This document shows positions 1 through 7,238 of a stretch of DNA of 11,323 nt, in pieces. The notes under the pieces are model-generated. The model had not been told where the DNA came from, did not search any database, and was given only the letters and a program-made list of their open reading frames with translations. The stretch lies in assembly GCA_009777005.1 (NCBI GenBank), contig WRMT01000073.1, positions 1 to 11,323 on the forward strand, written 5' to 3'. The stretch's first letter is position 1, and each line of letters starts with the position of its first letter. A program made the translations under genes and the position numbers. This DNA is from Methanobrevibacter sp. Lineage in GTDB: Archaea; Methanobacteriota; Methanobacteria; Methanobacteriales; Methanobacteriaceae.

Positions 1-150
1 ATTTAATGAATATTTAAAAGAATTAATATTATTTTAAGTTAATAATTTATAATTATAATTTTAAATTCAATGAATATTTTAGAAGGTTTTGTGTTATTTT
101 AATTTAATAATTTTTTATTTAATGAATATTTAAAAGAATTAATATTATTT
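1..150. repeat. Perfect 34-bp direct repeat upstream of the RecJ-like gene
   Basis: Positions 1-34 and 117-150 are identical over 34 bases; both begin atttaatgaatattt and end aatattattt. The period is 116 bp. A degenerate partial copy (attcaatgaatatttt) begins near 65. The composition is almost entirely A/T, so some similarity is expected by chance, but 34 consecutive identities are not. The first copy touches the window edge, so the repeat could extend further left. It lies directly upstream of the RecJ-like start codon and may overlap that gene's promoter. Function is unknown; a local duplication is the simplest explanation. Confidence 0.7.
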
Positions 151-193
151 AATAATTAAACCTTGATATTATATTTTATTACAGAGGAAAACT

Positions 194-2428
194 ATGAAAA
201 AATCATGCCCTAACTGTAAAGGAACTGGTTCACGAGTGAAAAAGAGAAAAATATGTAATGCTTGCGATGGAACTGGTTTTCAAGATACTTTTGAAGCTAA
301 AAATCATTTTAAAGGTATAAACACCAATGCAAAAGCAAAATTTGACTTAGAATCTGATCAAGATGTTCCTTGCGAAGTTTGTAAAGGAAAAGGTAAGATA
401 GATCTTCTTGAAAAGTGTAAAACTTGTAAAGGAACTGGTGAAGTTAATAGCTGTGAGTCATGTGGTAAAATCATTGATGAAAAATATAGCTATTGTAAAG
501 AATGTAATATTAAAATTAAAAAGGAAAAATTAGAAGAGGAAAAGAGGATTAAACAAGAAAAATTAGCTAAGCCCGTTGTATTTGTTTTAGATCCAATCTG
601 TGAAATGGAAGATTTAGAAATTAATTCTATTTACAAAGGTAAAATCACAAGAGTGGAAAAATACGGAGTATTCGTTAGCTTAAATAATCAAGTTTGGGGA
701 TTGATGAGAACTGGAAATCCTAATTATAATGTTGGAGAAGAAATATTTGTAAAAATAATCGAATATAAACCTCAAAAAAGAGAGGTGGATATGAGTCCAG
801 CTAATATTACTGGAGATTATAAGCTTGAAAAAGTTAAAAAGAACATAGCTAGAACAAAAATTGATTCTCTTGATAATAAATCCATTGGAAAAATTATTAG
901 AATTGAAGGAGAAGTAATTCAAATACAACAAACCTCTGGACCTACTATATTTACCATAACTGATGAAACAGCTATTACATGGGCTGCTGCCTTTGATGAA
1001 GCTGGTGTTAGAGTTCACCCTCATATTGATAATGGAGACATTGTAGAAGTTATAGGGGAAGTAAATCAACATAGTGGTAAAATCCAGATTGAATCAGAGA
1101 CAATAGAAAAATTAGAAGGAAAATCTGCTAGTAAAGTACGACAACTTATAGATCAAGCACTAGATGAGAGAGCTGAACCTGAAAAAGTAGATAGTCTTAT
1201 AAAAAGTGAAGTTTTAGATAAACTTCAGCCAAAAATGAGAAAAGCTGCGAAAACTATTAGAAGAGCTATTATGGATGGAAGAACAATTTTACTTAGACAT
1301 CATGCTGATGCTGATGGAATATGTGCTGGAGTAGCTATGGAAAAAGCTGTTGTTCCTCTTCTTAGAGAAATAAGTCCAAGTAATGATGCTGAATGGCATT
1401 ATTTTAGAAGATCACCTAGTAAAGCTCCTTTTTATGAATTAGAAGATGTTGTTAAAGATTTATCATTTGCATTAGAAGATTTAGAAAGACATGGACAAAA
1501 ATTACCTTTAATTGTTCTTTTAGACAATGGTTCAACCGAGGAAGATATTTTAGCATTGATGAAAGCTAAAATTTATGATATAGAAATTGTTGTAATTGAC
1601 CATCACTTCCCTGGAGAAGTTAAAGATGGAAAAGTGGAAGTAGATGAGTTTGTTGATGTTCATGTTAATCCTTATCTTGTTGGAGGAGACTCTCAAATAA
1701 CTGCTGGAGCATTAGCTGTTGAAGTAGCTAATATAGTAAATCCTGAAGTAAGAGAACTAACTAATCATCTTCCAGCAGTAGCTGCTTTAGGAGATCATGC
1801 AAGATCAGATGAAGCAGAGCAATATATAGCTATTGCAAAAAAGAAAGGATACAGTAGAGAAGATTTAGATAAAATAGCTGCATGTGTTGATTTTGAAGCA
1901 TATTTCCTTAGATTTATGAATGGTAGAGGGATCATGGACACAATTTTAGCTGTTGATAATATTGATAAACATGAACAACTGATTAATGCTTTATATAAAG
2001 AATATGAACGAAGAGTAAATCTTCAGCTAAAAGCTACTTTACCTAACACAAAGCAAGAAAAATTAGCTAATGGTATTTATTTCAATATTTTAGATGTTGA
2101 AAAATTCGCTCATAGATTTACATTTCCTGCACCAGGAAAAACCTGTGGTTTTGTCCATGATTCAGTTGTCCAAGAACTTGGAGAGGAAACACCTATAATA
2201 ACCCTATCTTATGGTCCTGATTTTGGAGTTATAAGAGCTACTGATGCTGTGAATGAAAAATTCGGTTTCAATCTCAATGAAATCGTATGGAAACTTCAAG
2301 ACAAAATCCCAGAAGCAGGTATTGATGGTGGAGGACATGAATGTGCAGGTTCATTGAAATTCATTGAAGGTTTATCAAAAAAAGTTTTAACAAGGTTTGC
2401 AAAGGAAATAGCTGAAATGGATTATTAA
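194..2428 (+). CDS. Archaeal RecJ-like DHH phosphoesterase/exonuclease with DnaJ-type zinc motifs, S1 and OB-fold domains
   Basis: This 744-residue cytosolic protein has the architecture of the archaea-specific RecJ-like family (COG1107 type). Four DnaJ-style CxxCxGxG motifs lie at residues 5-12, 21-28, 60-67 and 75-82, followed by two more CxxC pairs (87-90, 101-104). A charged helix (about 105-125) leads to an S1-like RNA-binding domain (about 145-203, with KGKITRVEKYGVFVSL) and an OB-fold nucleic-acid-binding domain (about 230-310). The DHH catalytic core has HHADADG (369-375), LLDNGS (442-447), VIDHHFPG (467-474) and GDHAR (533-537). The C-terminal DHHA1-type domain carries GGGHECAGS (712-720). 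All expected acidic and histidine metal ligands are present, so it should be an active Mn/Mg-dependent phosphoesterase, probably a 5'-3' single-strand nuclease. DNA or RNA preference cannot be told from sequence. The ATG is preceded by gagga (184-188) at good spacing. It is not a DnaJ chaperone because there is no J domain. It appears monocistronic. Confidence 0.93.
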   Translation: MKKSCPNCKGTGSRVKKRKICNACDGTGFQDTFEAKNHFKGINTNAKAKFDLESDQDVPCEVCKGKGKIDLLEKCKTCKGTGEVNSCESCGKIIDEKYSYCKECNIKIKKEKLEEEKRIKQEKLAKPVVFVLDPICEMEDLEINSIYKGKITRVEKYGVFVSLNNQVWGLMRTGNPNYNVGEEIFVKIIEYKPQKREVDMSPANITGDYKLEKVKKNIARTKIDSLDNKSIGKIIRIEGEVIQIQQTSGPTIFTITDETAITWAAAFDEAGVRVHPHIDNGDIVEVIGEVNQHSGKIQIESETIEKLEGKSASKVRQLIDQALDERAEPEKVDSLIKSEVLDKLQPKMRKAAKTIRRAIMDGRTILLRHHADADGICAGVAMEKAVVPLLREISPSNDAEWHYFRRSPSKAPFYELEDVVKDLSFALEDLERHGQKLPLIVLLDNGSTEEDILALMKAKIYDIEIVVIDHHFPGEVKDGKVEVDEFVDVHVNPYLVGGDSQITAGALAVEVANIVNPEVRELTNHLPAVAALGDHARSDEAEQYIAIAKKKGYSREDLDKIAACVDFEAYFLRFMNGRGIMDTILAVDNIDKHEQLINALYKEYERRVNLQLKATLPNTKQEKLANGIYFNILDVEKFAHRFTFPAPGKTCGFVHDSVVQELGEETPIITLSYGPDFGVIRATDAVNEKFGFNLNEIVWKLQDKIPEAGIDGGGHECAGSLKFIEGLSKKVLTRFAKEIAEMDY

Positions 2429-2525
2429 GCTTAATAAAAAACCATAATTACAATCTAAAGTAAATCTAAAAACGTAATAATTATTTGAATTACTAAAATA
2501 TTACTTATCATATGGTCTAATAAGG

Positions 2526-2533
2526 TATATATA
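2526..2533 (+). promoter_or_regulatory. Candidate TATA box for the PIN-associated gene pair
   Basis: An eight-base alternating tatatata sits in the 240-bp gap after the RecJ-like gene. An archaeal start site about 25 bases downstream would give a leader of roughly 110 nt before the 94-residue gene. The leader contains a short inverted repeat, tttacat (2575-2581) and atgtaaa (2609-2615). In such AT-rich DNA TATA-like strings are common, so this is tentative. Confidence 0.35.
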
Positions 2534-2668
2534 TTTTAGATAATTATATTTATTAATAGCATTGAAAGGAATACTTTACATATTTTTACTTTTCCTTGGT
2601 CATTTATCATGTAAAAATTATAGAATATTATAAAAATTTAGATTACTAAGATTTAGGGTGTTTTTATT

Positions 2669-2953
2669 ATGATAGAAGTAAAGGATGCTGTTGACAATGC
2701 AATACATTTTTTAAAAGAAATAAGAATAACTGAATTACCAAACTTGAAAGTAGAAGAAGTATATCTTGAAAAAGATAAGTATATAATTGTCACATTAGGG
2801 TGGGATGAAGAAAGATCTCTGACACCTTTAGAAAAAATGACAAAACCTGCAAATACACCTTTTCCTACAGAACGTATTTATAAATCATTTTATATAGATA
2901 ATGATAATGGTAAAGTCGAAAAAATGAAGATTAGGAAAGTGAATAATGGTTAA
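2669..2953 (+). CDS. Uncharacterised 94-residue protein, possible antitoxin/partner of the overlapping PIN gene
   Basis: I do not recognise a named family with certainty. The 94-residue protein starts with an amphipathic helix (about 4-18, DAVDNAIHFLKEI). Beta-strand-like segments follow: VEEVYLEKDKYIIVTLGW (28-45) and, after a proline-rich stretch, YKSFYIDNDNGKVEKMKIR (71-89). This order (helix, then a meander ending in a strand with a 'GKV.KMKIR' pattern) vaguely recalls PepSY-like folds. It has no signal peptide and no membrane segment. An SD-like agggtg (2655-2660) precedes the ATG. Its last 8 bases overlap the start of the PIN-domain reading frame (atggttaa), a typical translationally coupled pair, so an antitoxin or regulatory role is inferred from position alone. 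It lacks an obvious AbrB, ribbon-helix-helix or Phd signature. It is intact while its partner is broken. Confidence 0.7.
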   Translation: MIEVKDAVDNAIHFLKEIRITELPNLKVEEVYLEKDKYIIVTLGWDEERSLTPLEKMTKPANTPFPTERIYKSFYIDNDNGKVEKMKIRKVNNG

Positions 2954-3456
2954 TAGTCTTAAAAAATTCATTAAAACCACTAATAAGATAATTGTCGACT
3001 CTAATTTATTTTTACTATACCTTGCTGGATTACATGACATAAACACCATAAAAAAGATAAAATCAACTAAAATATTTTCTAAAAAAGAATTTAAGATTTT
3101 ACAATGCATATTAAATAATTACAAAGAAATAACTACAACACTTCATATTTTAACTGAATTCAGTAATTTAAACAAGGATAAATATAATAAAAAGAATGAT
3201 TTTTATAGAAAAGAATTGTTTGGGGTTCTTCAACTTTTATTAGAAGAGGAATATTTGCATAAAAATTCATTGATATTTCTGAATTAGTGTGTGATATGCA
3301 GTTTAAGAGATTAGGTGTTGCTGATATAGGTATAAAAAAAATTTCAAAGCAAAATAACTATGGGGTAATACAACAGACTTTGACCTTTATTATCATTTAA
3401 AAGACAATAATATCAAATGTTTTAATTTCAATCACTTGTTTCCAAAAAATTATTAA
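2946..3456 (+). pseudogene. PIN-domain ribonuclease (VapC-like), split by two frameshifts
   Basis: The first frame (2946-3287) reads 113 residues and contains IIVDSNLFLLYLAG, the usual PIN strand 1 with catalytic Asp18, and LHILTEFSN with the second acidic residue Glu71. The homology then continues in a second frame (about 3269-3370: IDISELVCDMQFKRLGVADI, with the third acidic Asp at codon 3323). It ends in a third frame (about 3370-3456: TTDFDLYYHLKDNNI, fourth acidic Asp at codon 3376, stop taa 3454-3456). Joined, the pieces give about 170 residues with all four PIN acidic positions. Each frame change equals the loss of one base, near aaaaa (3261-3265) and near gggg (3362-3365). The family normally makes metal-dependent toxin RNases. 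The gene overlaps the upstream 94-residue gene by 8 bases. Either it is a recent pseudogene, or these are sequencing errors and the gene is intact. Confidence 0.8.
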
Positions 3457-3465
3457 ACACTCTAG

Positions 3466-3485
3466 TTTTTTTTTTTTTTTTTTTT
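3466..3485 (+). terminator. Oligo-T terminator (T20) after the PIN unit
   Basis: A run of 20 Ts begins 9 bases after the PIN stop codon. Archaeal RNA polymerase terminates on oligo-T tracts without needing a hairpin, so this is a likely terminator of the two-gene unit. It is exceptionally long for a homopolymer. It ends only three bases before the probable uvrB TATA box, so its length could also matter for uvrB promoter upstream contacts. Confidence 0.6.
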
Positions 3486-3488
3486 AAG

Positions 3489-3496
3489 TTTATACT
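3489..3496 (+). promoter_or_regulatory. Candidate TATA box of uvrB
   Basis: The string tttatact fits the methanogen TATA consensus (TTTATATA-like) and lies about 90 bases before the uvrB ATG. Transcription would begin near 3515-3520, giving a leader of about 60 nt. It is the best match between the T20 tract and uvrB. Confidence 0.4.
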
Positions 3497-3579
3497 AATT
3501 TTTTTATCAATATCAATCAAAACATGAATTTATTATTTCTTCCTTTTTCAAGATGAATCACTTTTTGATGTGAATTATT

Positions 3580-5541
3580 ATGAAACAATTTAAAATTTCA
3601 TCTCCTTATAAACCTCTTGGAGATCAACCACAAGCTATTAAATCATTAGCTAATGGTATAAAAAAAGGTTTTCATGAACAGACTTTACTTGGTGTAACAG
3701 GGTCTGGTAAAACATTTACAATGGCTAATGTTATAGAACATGTTCAAAAACCAACATTAATCATTTCTCATAATAAAACATTAGCTGCACAGCTATATGA
3801 AGAATTTAAAGAATTTTTCCCAGAAAATGCTGTTGAGTACTTTGTTAGCTATTATGATTATTATCAACCTGAAGCATATGTTCCTCGAACTGATACATTT
3901 ATTGATAAGGAGGCATCAATAAATGAAGAGATTGATAGAATGCGTCATTCTGCTACACAGTCTCTTCTATCTCGTGATGATGTTATTGTAATATCAAGTG
4001 TTTCATGTATTTATGGTATAGGATCTCCTGAAGACTATGGTGAGTTTGCACTTTCACTAGCTGTAGGTGATATTTTTGATAGGGGTGAAATCTTATCACG
4101 GTTAATTCATATGCAGTATGAGAGAAATGATATTGAATTTGAAACAGGTCAATTTAGAGTACGTGGGGATGTTATTGAGGTTAATCCTGTTCATGGAACT
4201 CCTCCTATTCGAATTGAGCTATTTGGGGATGAAATTGATTCAATAGCTATTGTGGATAAACTTACTGGAAAAAAAATTGAAAGCCTTCAAAGATACATGA
4301 TATTTCCTGCAAAGCACTTTGTTATAGCTGAAGAAAAATTGAATAAAGCTATTGCTGATATTAATGAGGAGCTTGATGAAAGGTTAAATGAACTTAAACT
4401 ACAAAATAAACTAGTTGAAGCACAACGTTTAGAGCAAAGAACTCGTTTTGACATTGAAATGTTAAGTGAAATGGGTTATTGTCCAGGTGTTGAAAACTAC
4501 TCCTTACATCTTTCTGGAAGAAAATGGGGGGAAATGCCTTATACTCTTTTAAAATACTTTCCAGATGATTTTTTAACCATTATTGATGAATCTCATGTTA
4601 CAGTCCCTCAAATTAGAGGAATGTATAATGGAGATAGAGCAAGAAAAGAAACATTAGTTGAACATGGTTTTCGTCTTCCATCAGCTAAGGAAAATAGACC
4701 TTTTAGATTTGATGAGTTTGAAAAGTCTGTAAATCATGTTTTATATCTTTCAGCTACTCCTGGAAACTATGAATTAAGTCGTAGCTTAAATGTAGTTGAA
4801 CAAATTATTCGTCCAACAGGATTAGTTGATCCTGAAGTTATTATTAGACCAGTTAAAGGTCAAGTAGATGATTTACTTGGAGAGGTTAGAAAAAGAGTTG
4901 AAAAAAATCAAAGGATATTAATCACTACTTTAACAAAGAGAATGGCTGAGGATTTAACTGATTATTATGCAAAAATTGGAGTTAAGGTAAGATATCTTCA
5001 CTCAGAAATTGATACTTTAGAGCGAATTGATATTGTAGATGATTTAAGAAGAGGAGAGTTTGATTGTCTTGTAGGTGTAAATTTACTTCGAGAAGGATTG
5101 GATCTTCCCGAAGTTTCTCTAGTAGGAATTTTAGATGCTGATAAGGAGGGGTTTCTCAGATCTGAAACTTCTCTTATTCAAACAATTGGAAGAGCTGCAA
5201 GAAATGTAGATGGTAAGGTTTTGATGTATGCAGATAATATAACTGATTCTGTTAAAAATTCTGTAGATATAACTAATAAAAGAAGGAAATTGCAGACGGA
5301 TTATAATAAAAAACACGATATAACACCTAAATCTACTTATAGGTCATTAAAAGAGAAGAAAAAAGAAATTGAAAAGTATGATAAAACTGGAACTGATCTT
5401 AAAAAGATGCCTAAAGATGAGCTTAGAATGCTTATTACTGATTTAGAGAAAGATATGAAAGAAGCAGCAGAAAGTTTAGATTTTGAAAGAGCAGCTAAAT
5501 TAAGAGATCAATTAATAGTTATAAAAGGAGTAGCTAATTAG
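3580..5541 (+). CDS. uvrB: Excinuclease ABC subunit B (UvrB)
   Basis: UvrB is the DNA-loading helicase-like subunit of nucleotide excision repair: it receives damaged DNA from UvrA, verifies the lesion and recruits UvrC. At 653 residues it has the usual bacterial length. Visible landmarks are GDQPQAI (14-20), Walker A GVTGSGKT (38-45) and the lesion-probing beta-hairpin region around YYDYYQPEAYVPRTDTF (91-107). Further on are the DESH motif (336-339), LSATP (390-394), QTIGRAARN (534-542) and a C-terminal UVR motif (about 618-653, with LDFERAAKLRDQL) for UvrC/UvrA contact. No key residue is missing. The start is fixed because an in-frame TGA at 3571-3573 rules out the upstream ATG at 3553. The SD is weak (gatgtga, 3567-3573). 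This is a bacterial-type gene, thought to have entered mesophilic archaea by transfer. uvrA lies 2.7 kb downstream on the same strand, so the two are probably transcribed separately. Confidence 0.98.
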   Translation: MKQFKISSPYKPLGDQPQAIKSLANGIKKGFHEQTLLGVTGSGKTFTMANVIEHVQKPTLIISHNKTLAAQLYEEFKEFFPENAVEYFVSYYDYYQPEAYVPRTDTFIDKEASINEEIDRMRHSATQSLLSRDDVIVISSVSCIYGIGSPEDYGEFALSLAVGDIFDRGEILSRLIHMQYERNDIEFETGQFRVRGDVIEVNPVHGTPPIRIELFGDEIDSIAIVDKLTGKKIESLQRYMIFPAKHFVIAEEKLNKAIADINEELDERLNELKLQNKLVEAQRLEQRTRFDIEMLSEMGYCPGVENYSLHLSGRKWGEMPYTLLKYFPDDFLTIIDESHVTVPQIRGMYNGDRARKETLVEHGFRLPSAKENRPFRFDEFEKSVNHVLYLSATPGNYELSRSLNVVEQIIRPTGLVDPEVIIRPVKGQVDDLLGEVRKRVEKNQRILITTLTKRMAEDLTDYYAKIGVKVRYLHSEIDTLERIDIVDDLRRGEFDCLVGVNLLREGLDLPEVSLVGILDADKEGFLRSETSLIQTIGRAARNVDGKVLMYADNITDSVKNSVDITNKRRKLQTDYNKKHDITPKSTYRSLKEKKKEIEKYDKTGTDLKKMPKDELRMLITDLEKDMKEAAESLDFERAAKLRDQLIVIKGVAN

Positions 5542-5562
5542 TGTTTTAAAAAGATTCACTAG

Positions 5563-5658
5563 GGATTATTAATTCTTATATTTCATTGCAATTCTTGGTA
5601 ATAGGGTCGTTTTTCGCAGGTAAATCAAGGATTATTAATTCTTATATTTCATTGCAAT
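5563..5658 (+). CRISPR. Candidate minimal CRISPR: two identical 30-bp repeats around one 36-bp spacer
   Basis: The 30-bp repeats at 5563-5592 and 5629-5658 are identical; they begin ggattattaattc and end tttcattgcaat. The segment between them (5593-5628) is 36 bp. These sizes are typical of type I-B CRISPR loci. The last eight bases, attgcaat, resemble the common archaeal 3' repeat end ATTGAAAN that becomes the crRNA 5' tag. The repeat is about 20% GC, while the spacer-like segment is 14/36 (39%) GC and holds two CG dinucleotides, unlike the surrounding intergenic DNA. It starts 22 bp after the uvrB stop, so uvrB readthrough could transcribe it. No cas gene, clear leader or third repeat is visible. 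A chance duplication flanking unrelated DNA is the alternative. Confidence 0.55.
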
Positions 5659-5820
5659 AAACTAAATAATCATCATATTTTAAAAATTAACATTTATATT
5701 TCTACATTATGATATTAAGAACAATTTGTTAAAAATAAAGGATTTTTAATAAAAATTAATGTTATAAATAACCTTTATTATTTTCATATTTAATTATCCA
5801 TATACTTATTTAGTTTTAAA

Positions 5821-5828
5821 TTATACTA
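5821..5828 (+). promoter_or_regulatory. Candidate TATA box of the serine hydrolase gene
   Basis: The string ttatacta closely resembles the box proposed for uvrB and lies about 90 bases before the hydrolase ATG, as it does there. The rest of 5659-5911 is AT-rich DNA with no gene or convincing structure. Tentative, because of base composition. Confidence 0.3.
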
Positions 5829-5911
5829 TTCATATTAATAAAAATAATTTTGAATGAATAAAGATTTTAATTAAGATAATTTATTTTAAAATTAATCACA
5901 TTGAGGAAATT

Positions 5912-6958
5912 ATGCTTAATTCAAAAAATAATCATCTTAAAAGAGAGATTGAAGAAGTTTTCAATGGCATATCACGTCAAAAAAAAATTCATGAAGCTAT
6001 TTTGTTTGTTGAAAGTTCAAATGATGATTTTTCTGTAAGCTTTGGCTATGGTGGAAAGGACATACGCTCTCCATTTTTTATTGCAAGTGTTACTAAACTT
6101 TTTATCACTGCTTGCATATTGATCTTACTGGAGGAAAAAAAACTATCATTTGATAACTTTATAATAAATTATTTTGATAAAACTACATTGGAAGGACTGC
6201 ATAATTATAAGGGGGAAGAATATTCCAACAGACTCACAATCTCAGATTTACTCTTTCATAGGAGTGGATTGGCTGATGGTCTTGAAGAAGGTGGTTTTTT
6301 AAAACAATTACTTAAAGATGATTTTGAATTGTCTTTTGAAGAGGTATTAACTAAAACAAAAGAGTTATCTTCACATTTTCCTCTGAACACTCCTAAAAAA
6401 GCCTATTATTCTGATGTGAATTTCAGTTTGCTTAGTAAAATCATTGAAAAGATTACTGGAGAAACTTTGAGCAATGTGTATAAAAAATATATCTGTGTTC
6501 CCCTTGGTTTAACCAATACATATTTACCTTCAAGTTCCAATGATTTCATACCAAAAATTTATTATAAAAATGAATCTTTGCATCGTCCGAAGTTCCTAAC
6601 TAGTAGCTACAACTATGATCTTGTTTCTACAGCAGAAGATTTGATGAAGTTTTTAAAAGCTTTTTTCAATGGTTCTCTGTTTTCATCAAGTATTTTTGAA
6701 GATTTAGCTATATACAGGAAGCTTCAGATGTCTATGGGACCTATTCATTATGGTGGTGGATATATGCAGATACCTATGAAAAGTATTTATACTCTTTTTA
6801 GAGGAAAGGGTGAATTGATTGGTCATTCTGGAACAACAGGTTCTTTTGCATTTTATTATCCTCATAAAGACTTATATTTTGTAGGGGATCTTAATCAAAT
6901 GGCAGATCCAGGACTACCTATAAAATTAGCAATGAAACTTTCAATGAAACTAAAGTAA
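5912..6958 (+). CDS. Serine hydrolase, beta-lactamase/class C penicillin-binding-protein-like family
   Basis: This 348-residue protein belongs to the serine beta-lactamase-like superfamily (beta-lactamase class C, D-Ala-D-Ala carboxypeptidases, esterases). The nucleophile motif SxxK is SVTK (59-62) inside FFIASVTKLFITACILIL. LLFHRSGL (114-120) corresponds to the common LLTHTSGL element. The second motif YxN reads YSD (166-168, in AYYSDVNFSLL), a substitution also seen in many family members. The KTG-equivalent is HSG (305-307, in LIGHSGTTGSFAFYY). There is no signal peptide: the N-terminus is charged (KNNHLKREIEEV), so the enzyme is predicted cytosolic, unlike classical cell-wall enzymes. The substrate is unknown; an esterase, amidase or peptidase is possible, and antibiotic resistance should not be assumed. 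The SD gagga (5903-5907) sits close to the ATG. It stands alone between CRISPR-like repeats and toxin-antitoxin remnants, suggesting an accessory gene. Confidence 0.88.
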   Translation: MLNSKNNHLKREIEEVFNGISRQKKIHEAILFVESSNDDFSVSFGYGGKDIRSPFFIASVTKLFITACILILLEEKKLSFDNFIINYFDKTTLEGLHNYKGEEYSNRLTISDLLFHRSGLADGLEEGGFLKQLLKDDFELSFEEVLTKTKELSSHFPLNTPKKAYYSDVNFSLLSKIIEKITGETLSNVYKKYICVPLGLTNTYLPSSSNDFIPKIYYKNESLHRPKFLTSSYNYDLVSTAEDLMKFLKAFFNGSLFSSSIFEDLAIYRKLQMSMGPIHYGGGYMQIPMKSIYTLFRGKGELIGHSGTTGSFAFYYPHKDLYFVGDLNQMADPGLPIKLAMKLSMKLK

Positions 6959-7061
6959 TGTTAATTGATATGGATTAAAAGCTAAAATAATAATAATTAT
7001 GTTTAAACGACTAAAAATTGAGCAATATTTATTATAATTAAGAAATATATTACACTAAATA

Positions 7062-7069
7062 TTTTTTTT
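7062..7069 (+). terminator. Possible T8 terminator downstream of the serine hydrolase
   Basis: A run of eight Ts lies about 100 bases after the hydrolase stop and is the first oligo-T tract there. It could serve as an archaeal terminator. Similar runs occur elsewhere in this AT-rich DNA, so support is weak. Confidence 0.25.
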
Positions 7070-7238
7070 AAGAGATGAAATTTTAACACTTCAGTTAAAA
7101 GAAAGTGAAATGTAGAGAAGGGTATTTTATGACAATTCATTAAAGTTATGTATTTGATTTAATAAAATTAAAGATAAATCAAAGATTTTGAAAACCTATA
7201 AAATACTTAAAAGCATTGTAAACTTAGAAAAAGTTGAT

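Noticed and set aside
194..450. DnaJ chaperone gene suggested by CxxCxGxG repeats
   Set aside because: There is no J domain, and the motifs belong to the N-terminus of a long DHH nuclease.
680..1072. Open frame on the minus strand inside the RecJ-like gene
   Set aside because: It lies wholly antisense to strongly conserved coding sequence and its translation is low-complexity Phe/Ile/Asn/Ser, typical of a shadow frame. The same holds for minus-strand frames inside uvrB and uvrA (for example 10889-11170) and at 2885-3109.
2575..2615. Inverted repeat in the leader of the 94-residue gene as a riboswitch or attenuator
   Set aside because: Only a 7-bp A/T-rich stem with a loop of about 27 nt is visible, and no known riboswitch core is recognisable.
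3553..3573. Upstream ATG in the uvrB frame
   Set aside because: It is in frame but meets a TGA at 3571-3573 before the real start, so it cannot extend UvrB.
5684..5724. Possible third CRISPR repeat after the second copy
   Set aside because: A short stretch (attaacatttatatttc) resembles part of the repeat, but it is off the 66-bp period and diverges quickly; it is ordinary AT-rich similarity.
7129..7143. Tiny frame (ATG plus three codons) with an upstream gaaggg in the gap after the hydrolase
   Set aside because: It stops after four codons and the following frames are full of stops. It could be a relic of a gene start, but nothing supports a product.
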